This document shows, piece after piece, positions 34,001 to 48,500 of a stretch of 64,000 bases of DNA. Location: positions 27,229,536 to 27,293,535 of the forward strand of contig NC_067198.1 of NCBI RefSeq assembly GCF_000699445.3, written 5' to 3'. The notes beneath the pieces are model-generated. The model was not told where the DNA came from. It worked only from the letters and a program-made list of their open reading frames with translations, and ran no database searches. The first letter of the stretch is position 1. Every line of letters begins with the position of its first letter. The stretch comes from Schistosoma haematobium. Lineage: Eukaryota; Platyhelminthes; Trematoda; Strigeidida; Schistosomatidae. The translations under genes and the position numbers were made by a program.

Positions 34001-37000
34001 TTTGATTTACGTTGCAATTTGTATTATGTTATGAATTTTAATAAATTTCTATGTATCACAGACAATTATTCAACCAATGATAATTTATTCGTGACGATTA
34101 TGGTGATGTTGAAAATAACAAATGTAATAGCAATCTTAATGGCAATTTATAGGTTTATAGTCGAATTAGGTAACAGATATTTAGCAGCTAATTAAAAAAA
34201 TAATTTGTACGATTATGATTGTTTTATGTGTAACAAACTATATTATTAAATTAATAAGATTAGTGGTGTATGGTAATTGATTTTGAACTTGTGATTATGA
34301 ATAAAGTAAAGAAAAAATTGAGTCACTTGCAAAAAAATTACGATCCACAATAGGACGAAACGGCCGTCCAGTGCTTCCAGGTTTTCAATTGTGGTGGTCT
34401 AACATCAATCGGTTCATGATCTCAATCAAAAACTTAATAATCTCCACAACCCCTATATTAGTAAAACCGTAAATTTGACAGCCTTATCCTACACCAACTA
34501 TGTTAGACACTAGTAACCACACTGAAGTTTTAGACACTTTAATAAGTAACTAGGAGTGTCTATAACGCTTTAAAACAAAAAACACAAAATATAGTTTGAG
34601 GTCTTAGGAAAAGTTTGGATCGTAATTTTTTTGCAAGTGACTCAATTTTTTCACTACTTTATTCATAATCACAAGTTCAAAATCAATTACGGTTTTAATT
34701 AGTTGTTATCATAATATACTGATCAATGTTAAAATAACATCCACTTAGTCATTTAGTCGGAAAAATGAAAATTTTGCAGATGTGATAAAAATGATTTTGG
34801 TGGTTTTGTAGCAGTATTCCGATACAAGACAATCGGTTTTAAGTGTTCTTTAAGCCCTAGCGCCTCAGGCTGGGCTATTTCGTTTGCTACCCTACATGTG
34901 TTGTATGGAGTATAAGCTATATTGCTATGTAGAGTTGAAGGTCTCATATGAGACTGTCGTGTAAGCTGAATAGGTCAACTTTGACCTGTTCGTGCTGTGC
35001 ATAATTGATTTACGCAACCATTGATCCGAATAATTATACATGTGATGTGAATGTATATATGAATGGTGCGAATGGTCCACCAGGGTGCTTGGTACCTGTG
35101 TGGTTGCGCCATAGGATTGAGCTGTACTGTTTAGATTGTAGCGTTAAAGCCTGGTGTCTGGTTCTCCTGTGAAGCGGGATTGAGCTGTATTACTCCGACT
35201 AAGCCTGGGCGGTGTCTGACTTTCCTGTTAAACGGGATGGAGCTGTACCGTTTGGGTTGTAACGTGAAAGTCTGGATGGTGTTCGGTTCTCCTGAAAACC
35301 AATGCAAAATTACTCTGGCCCATAAAGGTATATTATATAAATGTGAATTATATAACTCAACTCAGCTATCTCAATAGAAACATATTTAAAGACCCCGTTA
35401 CTGACTTTTGTCCCTTGATTATAGCTCTGTAATTAACTTTCCATTGTTCACTTGGGGTTTACATTAAATGCGAATTAGTAAACGGATACTAATACATTGG
35501 CTGGATTGCCAAGTTATGTGGCAGAACTAAACACTGTTAGTTAGATTATTTTCTAGGTGGACCATTTCCTAATATCGGGCAGGTATTAAGCCTGCTGTTT
35601 AGGTCTTAATTTCATTAAGAGTTGAGTGACCTACGAAACCCATTTATTCTAGTTATTTTGATTGACTGTTAATCATGTTTATTCTTGTATTCAACATTTT
35701 ATTTATTTAATAGTTGAGTTCATGAGTCAATTGAAGCTAGACCACTATGGAAAACTTGGAAGCACTGTACTGCCGTTTCTTCCTAGTATGGGACTCCTCA
35801 GCAGTGCGCATACACAATCCCGCGCACGGGACTCTTAATTGATTCATGAACTCAACTATCAAATTACTACAATCTCCACAAAACTCCCTTCTGATTTTAT
35901 TTATAAACGTGTTATTTTACTGAGAAGAAAATGTATCGTTCTGGTTAGTGGTTTGTGTTACTGATCTGACTTTGTGAGCAGCCATCACTTGGCCATGTCG
36001 TTTCATTGCGTTCATTTAATAGTTCTCAAACCGTTCATCGTTCACCAAATCACAATTCTTAATGACTACATAGGTACAAAGTAATTTGTGCCATTAATCC
36101 TACGTGTTTATGTATCACACAGCTATTTTCTTCATTACCTAATTGAATGAACTCTGTTAAATTTGCTGTAAGCATTTTATTTACTTACTTCCTTGATTTT
36201 TTCTTAAATTGCAATTTTTAGATAGTTCATTTTGGACTGAAAGCTTTCATTTTTCAACGTACGATCAAATACTGAACATTGATATTGGGACCGAGAAGCT
36301 TATACGAGTTGCATTGAGTCAGCTTTTACCATCCGGATTTAAAGAGGAAATCTTGTGTTGTGCTAAGTCTGTGCTGTTATTGAGGTCAATCTGTCCAAAG
36401 GTTAGATAGTTTTGTTTTAATAGTCAGGGATTTTTCCATGAATTTTTATCATTTGAAATATATGCAAAAGTAATGAGTTCATTTTTCTTTGTACATCTCT
36501 CGAAAATCTATAATTTTAGCATTTTCTATTTCAAACTCGCTCAAAATTCCCAACACTTTGTTTTCTGGAGACTATTGAAGAAATGTCGGATTATAATGAT
36601 GCATTCAAAAAATACCAAAAATTATTACAAGATACAGCCTATGAACATACAGCTACAAGGTTAGTAAGAGTAACAGTAAAAAAATATTGCAATGTTTCAT
36701 AACCTTTCCCATGTTTATCAAGACATTTTAACTGTATTGAAGTATGTTTAATTTTCCTTCATCTATAAAAATTATTGTAATTATAGACTGTGCATATTCT
36801 AATTATCCTGGAATGCTTTCACTAATTTCATTACTCGATTCCAGTTAGTAAGTATTGAGCTATCCGTATTTAATACTAGTCAGAAATGTTCTCATTTGAA
36901 TATTAGTTATTTGATTTAATGCATTACTTAACGGTTGTAGAAACTATTTTATCATCCGGAATTCATACGACGGACTACAGTGCAAAGTCGTGCATAGAGG

Positions 37001-40000
37001 ACAGCTGACAGATGCATTCCAAGTAAGGACCTGAGTCAGACAAGCTTAATTACTCTTCCCCTTCCTCTTCTGGTGGTCTACTGGATTATGAAGACCTCGA
37101 CGTCTGAGGGAAAGCACGGAACACGATGAACAGCTCGGAATCAATTAGAAGATTTGAACTGCGCAGATGACCTGGCCTTTGTATCCCATACACACGAACA
37201 AACGCAGATGATGAGAACCAATGTCGCAGCAGCCTCTGCACCAGTAGGCCTCAACATACACAAAGGAAAAAGCAATATCCTCAAATACGACACGGAGAAC
37301 ACCAACCACATCACACTTGATGGAGAAACTCTGGGAGAGGTTGAAACATTCACGTATCTGGGTGGCACCATCGATGAACATGAAAAATGTGATGTAGACG
37401 TAGAGGTGAGGATTGGCAAAGCAATGTCCGCATTCCTGCAATTAAAGAACATGTGGGACTCAAAACAACTGTCAACCAATATCAGAGTTAGAATTTCCAA
37501 TACGAACGTCAAAACAGTTCTGCTGTGCGAAGCTGAAACCTGGAGAACTACCACAACCATCATCACGAAGTTACAAGTATTTATAAACAATCGTCTACGT
37601 GTGATACTGAATGTCCGTTGGCCGGATACCATCAGGAACAGCGTACTGTGGGAGAGAACAAAGCAGCTTCCGACTGAAGAGGGAATTGGAGAAAGACGCT
37701 AGTAGTCGGTAAGACACACATTGAGGAAATCATCAAAGTGCATCACGAGGGAGGTGCTAACTCGTAATTGTGAAGGGGAAAGAAAAAATGTAAGGCCGAA
37801 GATCACACTACATCGGGAATGGGAGGCGGACATGAAAAGGATGGATAGCAATTGGAAATAACTGGAAAGGATTTCCCAGGATAGGGTTGGATGTAGAATG
37901 CATGTGGGTTGCCTATGCTCCTCCACGAGGGGTGACATGCGTAAGTAAGAAACCATTTCTTTTGAAAAATTTCATTGCCTATGATTTGTAAGTTTTTACC
38001 TCTCTTGAGTCTGATTTGTTGATTCGAAATTGGAATATTTTGTTTCTCTGCACCATCAAGCTACAATTTCTTAGCTTTGATATAATCAGCTTCTCCATAA
38101 CTGATTTCATATCAGCCTAATTTTTCTATAAATTGATTTGTTTTCGCGTCAGTATGCCTGAACAGATGTGTTTTTATTATAATTTTCGTAGTAATTTATC
38201 TATTGCTTCTTGTTGTCTAATTTTCACCTTCTTCTTTAAGAAAGCAAAAGATTACCCAAATGATTATTGAACGACAAAATTTCTTGAAATATGTGAGTCA
38301 AGTTCAATCATCAAGAGTCGCGGCCATTGAAGGTAAGCTGTGTATATATATTCTTGTCAGTGTTTATTTACATTGAAAACTAGACACAAGTAAGAAATTA
38401 CCTTTCCGTTCGTACACTAAGTTGTTTGCAGAGTGGCTAGGCTTTGAAAGGAATCTGTTGTGTGGCTTGGATTTGCGGCTTGCTTGTTAGAATCAGAGTC
38501 CTTTTTTGTGGTGATTAGGCATATGGTTTCTGTTGAGTACGCTAGTCATGGATTAAATAAATGAATTGGTGATACAGAAATGAAAGTGAGTTCCAGACCA
38601 TTCTTGTTTATTGTATCATGATACTACACTGAAATTACCTATTATTTATAACAGACCATTCTTTTAAATCAATTGAACCAACCATGTTAATATACACTAC
38701 GCTTGACGTACTTTTCTGTCGCTAAAAGTACACTCAATTGTAATTTCTCTGGAATTTCATCAGTCTTTCTTTATCTAAGTAACAGTTTTGTTTAATAAAG
38801 TTTTGTAAAAGAGAGCATTATTTACGATATGAAATGATTAATTTACTGTGCCAAAAAACATACCACTACACTTCAAGATAATTTACACAATGTTCCCATT
38901 GAAATACTACGAATGTTAAAAACGCACCGATGAATTTATCGTTTCAGTTTTTATGTGCATTATGCTTCCGAAAAGCGAATAATGAGTCATTGGACCCAAT
39001 TCAAGCTCAAGATCGTTTGAAGAGGTTTAAATTGTACACAATAAAATTAGCTATGAAACGTATAAAGTATAGATTAGTAGTAGCAGTTGTCTTTCGACAA
39101 ATGGCCTCCTTTTTTCCGTATTTATTTGATGAATGATAGTTACAATAATGTTCATGCAAATGGTTGCCTTCATAAAGTTCAATAAAGCAAGAACGACAAT
39201 ACTTGTAAATGTATACAGCTGAATAAAATGCAACGAAATGTAATCAATTCACTGTATTCTGTAAATATTATCGTCCTTGCTTTATCACAGCAATAATCTT
39301 CATTTATCATTCTATCCATGGAGTTTATGACATCAGTAACGTTTGAAAAAAGTATGCGTCCGAATATTAACATGTCTGTACTGTATTAAAGTATTGAATA
39401 CAGCATTATTATTACTACTACGAACTTTTGTGTTAGATTCTTATCTAGACGTTTACTGTTTAGTTCGTTACTTTTCTGCTCATTAAAAAATATATGTAGC
39501 TAAACGACGTGAACGATTAGAGGCATATTTAACTAAACAGCAAACTGAATTCGCTGATTTAAAGTTCGCGGCTGAAAATGCGGCTAAACAACGTCAAGAA
39601 GCAATAGAAGCTGAAAAGAAAGCTGATCAAATGCTGTTGGAATCAATTTCTATGTCTAATAAGTATCGAGAAGAAGTGATAGCTGAAACCAAGTACGTTT
39701 ACTCCACATTAATTGATCTATAGTTGAATGGAATTATGTGAAATATATATAAAGAGTAGTGGTGCGTTGATCGTTACACTACTTAACTTTCAACCTCTAG
39801 GTTACAAGTTTAAATCTCATTCCACCTTTATTGATTCTGCCAAGCGAGTAGTATCACTAGCCCTTTATAAAAACAGTGTGTCTTAAAGCCAAATTGTAAA
39901 ACCTGTACTTGATAAATGAACAGAAATAATGAAATATATGTAACTGTAGTAATCAGAAATTCAATATCTTTATGATTCTTAATTCAACTTAAGGTGGTTT

Positions 40001-43000
40001 GGATTAACCCGTTGTTGATATTTTTGACCGAAAGTTGGTTGAGAAACGGGCATCCGTGCGAATTACCTCGATAAAGTCATTATGACACAAGTTGATATAG
40101 ACTAGATTGAACGTGGATTGCAATGAAATCCAGGACGCGTGTTTCGTGATAACACAAACCATTTCAGATCGAATTAAATCTCATACCCATCGCACAAGTA
40201 AGTAGACATCTGGACTCAGTAGTTAAGTAGGTGACGCGATGGCTCTTGAAGCAAACAATAGTTGATTGAAGTCCCCGAGTGAACATCAACTCTGGGATGC
40301 AGGTGCATCCAGCTGAAGAGTCTAAAACAGGGCGAAACGCGCATCGTAGATCCCGCTGCTAGCCCCATTTCATCTAGTCCATATCAATTTATAAATTTTA
40401 GTCCTATCATTTTTACAGTTCTAGAGATTCCATGCTAATATTTGCTAACGATTCTTTAGTGCTGCAAAATTTTAGATAGTTTCTGAGTGGATGTAACTTA
40501 AATTACTCTGTCAATCAAAAGTACTCAGAATTTTAGGCATTTTAAAATCCTGGGAAAATTTGAATCCCCTTAAATAACAGAAAAGACGCTCCTCTACTCA
40601 ACTTCTATACTACACTTACTTATCGCGAATATTTAAATGTCTAGTTACCAAAGTTACAATTGATTTAATTGGAATTTGAGTGTATTAATGTTGTATTCGG
40701 TATCTGAATTCTTGGAAACTGAACACTTTTTTGGAAATGATTCTGGCTAACGTCGAAATTAAATCGGAAGTGTAGTAAAATGGTGGTGATGCATAGATTT
40801 CGTGTGTGCGCGAAACGAGAACACTTCTCATCGTTCAATTGTGCAATTCGTTTCACATACTTATTTCTATCTAGAGCTCTGTACACAATTCGGTGAACAC
40901 AATCTATGCTAGAACTAATCCGAGTGTTGGTCATGTTATTCTTAAACACCATCCGTATCTGAAGTGCAAAAATATTTTATTTATCTTGTGTTTGAAATAA
41001 ATGTACTAGGTGATGTACACCATTTATGTGTAAAATATATTCATTTAGTTTTCCAGCGAAGGTCAAAGCTATATAGGTATCTACTCAATCTTAAGATTTC
41101 TACAAATCTGAATATGTAGGCTCTTATAAATGCAATGTAACGTAGCTTGTCGTTTAGGTGTGTGTGCTAGTGAGAGTAAATGTGGTTGGTCACTGAGTGT
41201 AAAAAGCACAGGCATTCAACTTACTGACTACTAAATTTGTGATTTCCTTTCCTCTTATTGATTTCTACTTTGGACCCATTGAAAGTGACTGCTTGCAATT
41301 GTGTGGAATAAAGTGTTGTCTGGCGTTAATCTGATTCTTGATTCTTAATTGTGAATCGTTTATCTGATATAACGTGATCCAGTCTCAACTGTGTACTGCT
41401 CGAGTATCCAATCCAGCGGTATTGCAAACTCAATCAACCAGACCAGTCTCATTATCATATTACTTATTGTATTATGGTAATATACTACAGAGAGAAGAAA
41501 ACATTTTAAATTATCTCTTATATCAATATGTAACCGTACAAATTAATTTTTGTATTCATTCCAAAGTTAATTAACATTTATGTGCTTTATAAATTTCTCA
41601 GCTAGTTGATAATTCCTTTAATAGACAAGCAATTCTAGGTAGGTAGTCTGTTGTTAATCTTGTTTTATTCAGACACTTGGTAATTTATATGTTTATCATG
41701 TGTAGTTTAAAACAGATAGGCGGTAATATAATTAACAGTTTAACATATTGAAATCTTAGATACTATTTATCACAATGATGTTTAAACAATTAAACTTACA
41801 CAATTTATATATATATATATCGTTCTTACTTATTGATTTCTATCACAGAGCTGAATTAGAAGCATTTTACACGAATTTAATACAACAAGCTGATGAACGT
41901 AGATTCAGTTTTGAAAAACATATTAAAAATGATCATATTCTTATTGAGGCATTGGAACCAAGTGCTATTAAAGCATTAGAATTTAAAGCAAATCGTTTTG
42001 CTCCCATGGGTAAGGATAAATGGAATGAAAATTCAATTAATGAAAAATCTTCAGTTGAAATTACTCCAAGTATGTTTAATCAGCCCTCTGAAATGTGTAT
42101 CCTTTCATCTGAAATGATTCAACAAGAAAATAATGATCATCAACCACAATTACAATTTCATACTGTACAAAATGAAAGAGAAAATAACTTAGTTAAACCC
42201 GATAATTTATTGAGTGATGATCCTTTAACAATTCTACGTATTAAATTTCGTCAGCGTAATAAAGATGGATGCATATTCAAAGATCAAATGTCAGAGATAA
42301 TTTATGGAGCTCATGAAAAATGTTCAGATGAAGTAAGATTTTTTGATGTTTTTATTATCCAATATTGATTGTGATAATTCCTAATTCACTTTGTGTTGTA
42401 TTTTGATGTTTTATGTGTTTATATTAAATCAGTTTTATGTTTTACTGATTATGCACGAAAAATGTTTTCTGCTGTCGTGTTATAATTCGTGTAACAATTT
42501 TGTAGAATTATAGTTAACGGTAAATTGTATGACGTATGTCTTTTTTTTCCTGGAATTCATTCGGTGTTTGTTTCAGTGTTCCTTTGGTTATAAATGATTT
42601 CACTTTCTCACAAATATGATAATAAATAATTGTGAAGATAATGTTCTATTCCCTCCGCCTCGTTATCCTTGCAAATGATATTGGGAATCACTTTACTACA
42701 ATTAAAATTACTCTACATTGCTTCAGCTTTCTGTTTCGCTTCATTCTCATTCTCGACATACCTTTATTCGTGTTCAACAGCTCGTTTCTTATTGAAAGTT
42801 CTATCTCAATAATCGATTTTATGAGTGACATTTAAACTTTCCCCCTTTGGCTTTAGTATTACTCTAAGCGCCACAGTAAAGGCAGCAATAATCTACTGGA
42901 TCTACATTAACGGACATTATTTTCACCGTTTTGTTAGAAGAAACCTGTGTAGGAAATGTTATCTTTTCGTAATCTCCCCGTACTCGTCAATAAATTACAT

Positions 43001-45502
43001 CTCGAAAGCAACCAAATATTAGTCCTACCACTAGTCAAATAATCTCTTCAATAAGATTCATTCGATAGTTATTCTGGTTCTGGTTAGTGTCGAAGGGCAG
43101 AAGAGAGTCGCTTTAGTGCCTAATGGGGTTTCGGCGACTTAAGTTCAGATTACGTTGACTTCCTTCCATACCTTTGAGCTTCTGTCCAGCACTACTTTCC
43201 GACGCGATCATTACCAATATGCTACCTGGTGTCCTTCTCTTACAACTTGTGCCTGAACTTAGATTTCTCACATTACGACCCACTGTCTATGGAGTGAACG
43301 TGTGAAAAATTGCCTCTCCTTTTAGAGTACGTATCTGAATAGTGATCATACTATGGCATCCGCTAACCTTATCTAACGTTTTAGCGGGCGACGGACTTTC
43401 CGTCCATTGTTAGTTCATTCATTAGGTTTGATGTGAATAGAGAAATGAAGAAGCCGTGAAGCTATTTTTACGGACATTATTTTAAAGTTTGTAAAATACT
43501 AACATTTGATTCTTATCGTTAGGTTATTCTGTAAATCATGAGCTGTCGTTTGATGTATGATTCACTGTCATACCCTTTTGTATTCCGAAGCTATTGTTAT
43601 TGAAACCTAAATTTTGTACTCCATTTTTTCTACTCTAATGCCCAGTTTGGACGTAATCGTACTTTTCTAATTGTTTATGCGTTGTGGTTATGTTAGTCAT
43701 CTTGTTGTAACGTGAAATGCTGCAGATTGCAGGTTAGCGAATTATCGGTCGATTCAAAGACGCGTAAGACACGCAAAAACGGCCTAGAGTCCTGACTGGT
43801 CCCGCCCCCCCTGTCTAGCTTAGCCAGCTGAGTCCAGAACGCAAGTCTCAGCCTCTGACATACGAATCACTGTATTTCTGACATACTCTGTTTATATACC
43901 AATCAAACAGACCACATCGTACCATAAAATAGAAAACAACATTTGTACAATATTTGACAAGTAAATAAATATTGACCAATAGGAAATGTCCATTTAAAGT
44001 CCAAGGACACCATTAGACTTAACAGGATAATTATTGGGATATTTTTCTGAGTATCCCAACACGTCTATTTATTCATGTATCTTTTGTACACTAAGTTGAA
44101 TCACTAATAAGTTGAGTAGTGTTTCAGTTAGTTCGTCTTCTCTCTCTCTCGCTTGTTAACCAATTAGGCGACAGGTTATCTTTTGTCTCTCTGCTCAAGG
44201 CCGATAGTCTCGATTTGGACTCACTCATTTCTAACCTCAAAATTTTACCGGTTAGTCCATCGTGTCAGGGCCCTAACCTAGATCGGGACAAGTTCTCTCT
44301 TGTTTATTGTTGACAGACATCTCAAGAGAGCAACAATGTTACTTCTAATGGTATTAATTGGGTCCTCCACTGGTTGACAAGTTAGATTTTTAGAACTTTG
44401 GTACAATGTCATAGTTACAGTAATATTGTTTTTTTTGTTTCAAACCAAAGTCTAATCAGATGAAAGGTAGAATTAGTTATCAGTCGGTCGGTGTATGATA
44501 TAACGTAGCAAATTTATGGGATATTGAGAACAGATTTGCGTTGATAATACCCAAGTTGACGGCAATATGATTAGTACTCACAGAGCCCTATATTTTATTG
44601 AGTTGCCGAATATCAAACATTTATGTTGTATATACGAAGGATTAATATATAAAAAAATACCAGTCGTTATTTACATTATAAGACGATCTAAAATTGTCAT
44701 GGGTGATTTATGCTGATTTGTCCAACAATAAAATAAATAGTAAAATAAAGTTTTTGTTTCAGTTCTCTTTTGCCGTTATACATATATGTATCTATTTGTG
44801 CTTTCATTATTTGTAAATAGTCGTAAAAATTGTTAAACCCATCTCTTATTTTCTTGTCCTTTTTCTTCAATATTTTATTACTTCATTCTTATACACCTAC
44901 TACCTATTTTTTCTTCTACAATCCGGTTTTGTTAGAAATCGATTCAGCCTAAATTTACCAAATCTGCCGATGTAAATAATTTGAATACTTTAACATCTAT
45001 GAAATCCTTTCGGGAACGTAATACTTTTGGTCATTCTTCTGATTCAACTATTCAGCATATACTCTATGGTAAAGGTCTTGGTCCATCATCTAGGCCGTCA
45101 GGTTAGTTTACTTACATTGTTTGAATAGTTTTACACGAGCATATATTTCCAGGTATATTTATACATATATCATTTATTGTGGCAAATATTTTACATTTCT
45201 CTACATGAATAATTTCCTCTGAAATTTACCGTCGATAAAGGTAAATGTTTGCCTGCACTCCAGACCAATGAATTCTTCGTATTTGGCGACATAACGTTGA
45301 TGAGAAAATTATTAACTGACTGAATGTAAACAATTTGTGCTTTGTTTAAAGCTTTTCTGAAACTCTAAATGAAAGTAACTCAATCATTTTATTTCGATTA
45401 TCCTCTTGATGATATCAGATTTCATTTTTAGCTGATTAGTATAGTTATAAATAAACTATTTTTTACTACGCATTTTAAAAGAATGAATTTTTATTTCGAT
45501 TG

Positions 45503-45574
<72 letters not shown>

Positions 45575-48500
45575 CTATTAATTGCTTGTTATTCTTTCCT
45601 ATCATTTCCCTTATTGTATGCATAAAGTTTGGGAAGCAGAACGTGAGAAAGAGGATGCAGTTCGCTTAGCTACGGAACTGCCTGAACCGGACGCAGTCAC
45701 ATTTTATAAAGAAGCCTTAGAATTTTCGGACAATACGTCACCAGTAAAACCGTTTACCAAAGAATTCCCATTACTTGGTACGTTTACATTCTTAATGTCT
45801 GTTCTAGAATATAGTGTATTTTTTCATGTGATTTATCAGTGCACTTAGTGTTTCAACTTTATTGAAACTGTGCTTGATTGTGAATATTCTCCTACGAGTC
45901 ACTAGGTTCAACTGTCCTCATACCATCGGGGTCCAAAAGTGATGTAATATAATGAGTTTTGGCTATATACATTTGTAAAGTTCCTATATGCTCTAGAAAA
46001 AAATCCAGTGTCATGCTATGTATCCTTTCTATCTGACATTTGTCTATATTCCACGGTAATGCATTCTAATAACATAAATTGATTCCGTGACAAAGGTTTC
46101 TGATAAGTCTCAATATATATAAAGCTGGAGTATAGAGCTCTGTTAATTCCAACTTTAAACTCCCAAAGCAAACTTGTTTAGTAATTTCGCTTCTTGAATT
46201 ATTTGGGTTGTATCTCAGTAACATAAATCTTCAATCGTTAACGTATAAGTACAAGATTATGTTTGCATATTTCTGTAGTACCTTCAAATTCGACAAAATA
46301 ATTGCAGCCGATAATCAAATACAAATATCCACAAATATTTACTAAAATTCAATGTCTCGAATGAGTTTATCACTTATTTGTAGAGTGTGATCCAGTCTCT
46401 TTTCATTTAGATTTTATTCCAAGACTGAAATTCCCACCTGTAAAAAAGTCAATTGCTGTCCTTCATTATTCAAAACAAGATATTATTCCTAAATCATCTC
46501 TAGCTTTGAACGTTGTTTACACGTAACGTGTATCAAATCGACTCCTATAATTGATGAATGATTGTTTGGTTGTTATTTAATTGAGACCAATACTATATAA
46601 ATGTATCTCATAATGTTTTAGTGGTTTGTTGAACATATGGATATGTAAGTATCCGTTATATTGCTCATATTTGTATTCCGTATACTCAGAAATACATTTT
46701 GGTGCTCACAAAGTATATCGTACACACTCCCTCAATATTGACTGTGAATGTACAAGTTTTTATACTCAGCTATGAACTATAATATTTGTGTTGAGGGCTG
46801 GTGATATCACTGAATTAGGCAAAGCGATGATTAAAACCGCGATTTATTTCTCGTAAGCTGTTATAGAGGAAGGTTTTATGATTTGTATTGAAAAATGTTT
46901 AAGAATTGTTAAATAGATGAGTAAAATGTTGATGGATATGTGAAATAGGATGATACAATGTAGTCGAGTGATAACTGCTCACAAAACCTGATCATTGACA
47001 CAAGCCCCCATATGAACAGATGTCAAAAGACAAAACATCTGCTCAGCAAAATAGGTTTTTCTTCCTAATAGCAACACGTTTATGCACAAAATATTAGGAC
47101 AAAACTATAATTAAGTCATATATAATTGGAAATTACAGGTTTTTTAGGTTATTTGCTGACTAATTAATTAAGACGTGGTTGCTGGGACTAATTTTTACTC
47201 GTCAAGTGACAATTGCTTAAACCTATGAGCCACTGCTCTACTTTAGAAATAAGCAGACCGCATATTCATGAGATGGAGCTTGCACTAAACCTAGTCCGCA
47301 ATAATATCGTCATGTAATATCCCATAGGCCTTGATAGATCTGACAACTCGGAAGTCACCAGAAAGTCAGAACATCTAGGATGTTAGTCTTAATTATCAAA
47401 TTGATGATACATGCCAACAATTTTAGTTTCGTTATTTTCAACTGATTACCTATTCTGGTAGTTAAAGAATAATTTCTTTTGACTAATTTTTTTTGTCGTT
47501 ACCATAGATCAAAATTGTCTTTCTGTGTCGTCAATATTCAAAAACTCGGATTCATCTGTACAGTCTTCAAATGAACTTGACAATTTGTTTAAAAATTCAA
47601 ATGGTTCACTATTAATGCCCTTAAGTGTACTAATCAACCGTTCCTTGATTTGGCCTCTCAGTATTCAGTAGGTTTTATTTGATTCGTTTCTTTCATTTTC
47701 AAAAGTGTTACTTTGTTTTGAAAATTCCTCTTTCATTTTTAAGATTATAAATTACCAGTGGATGTGCTGTATATATATTCATCTTATGTCGTTAGAAGTT
47801 TACGCTTAGTTGTCCTGAAGATATTGGTGATCTACTTTTATAACTTTTTCAAATTTTCCACTTTTAAGACGAGTTGTAGTTGGTTTTTGCAATTTAACGT
47901 TTTGATGTGGAGTTAACTTAAACCTTAGATATTGGATCTGAGTGACATTGAAAGAGATTTTTATAAACCAAACAAATCATCAATACCTTAAATGTGATCT
48001 TACTGAACATTCTCTACCTTTCTGAACAGAATGTATCTCTATTGCCTGGTTGTAAACTATAAATTAACATCTTCGCTTAAGATGATTTAAATATCTAGTT
48101 TCTTAAAGCCAGCGATACAGAAATCGGTGCAATGGAAAATGGTACATAAGTTATTTTGAAAGTTTGAGTTAATGATTCTGTGAATTTGATGTGTTTGTTA
48201 GGCACTATTTAGATGATAAGAAAAAAATACAACATTAAATTTGATGTTTTTCAACTAATCATCACTTTCAATTGTAATCATGAACCGACCAATGTTAGAC
48301 CACCATTGAAACCCTGGAGGCACTGGACGGCCATTTAATCCTAGTATGGGACTCAGCAATGCACATCCATGATCTCGCACACAGGACTCGAACCCAACAT
48401 TGGCCGGTTCATGATTTTATTTGAAACTCAACAATCTTCACAACCTTATAGTGATAATTATCACCTTCTTTGAATAAATTTTCATTTCTGTGTTTTTCTA

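Noticed and set aside
38930..39136. 68-codon frame in GCP6 intron 11
   Set aside because: Exons 11 and 12 join in phase without it and no motif is present.
40665..40952. 95-codon minus-strand frame
   Set aside because: No motif, AT-rich composition, and no splice or neighbour context.
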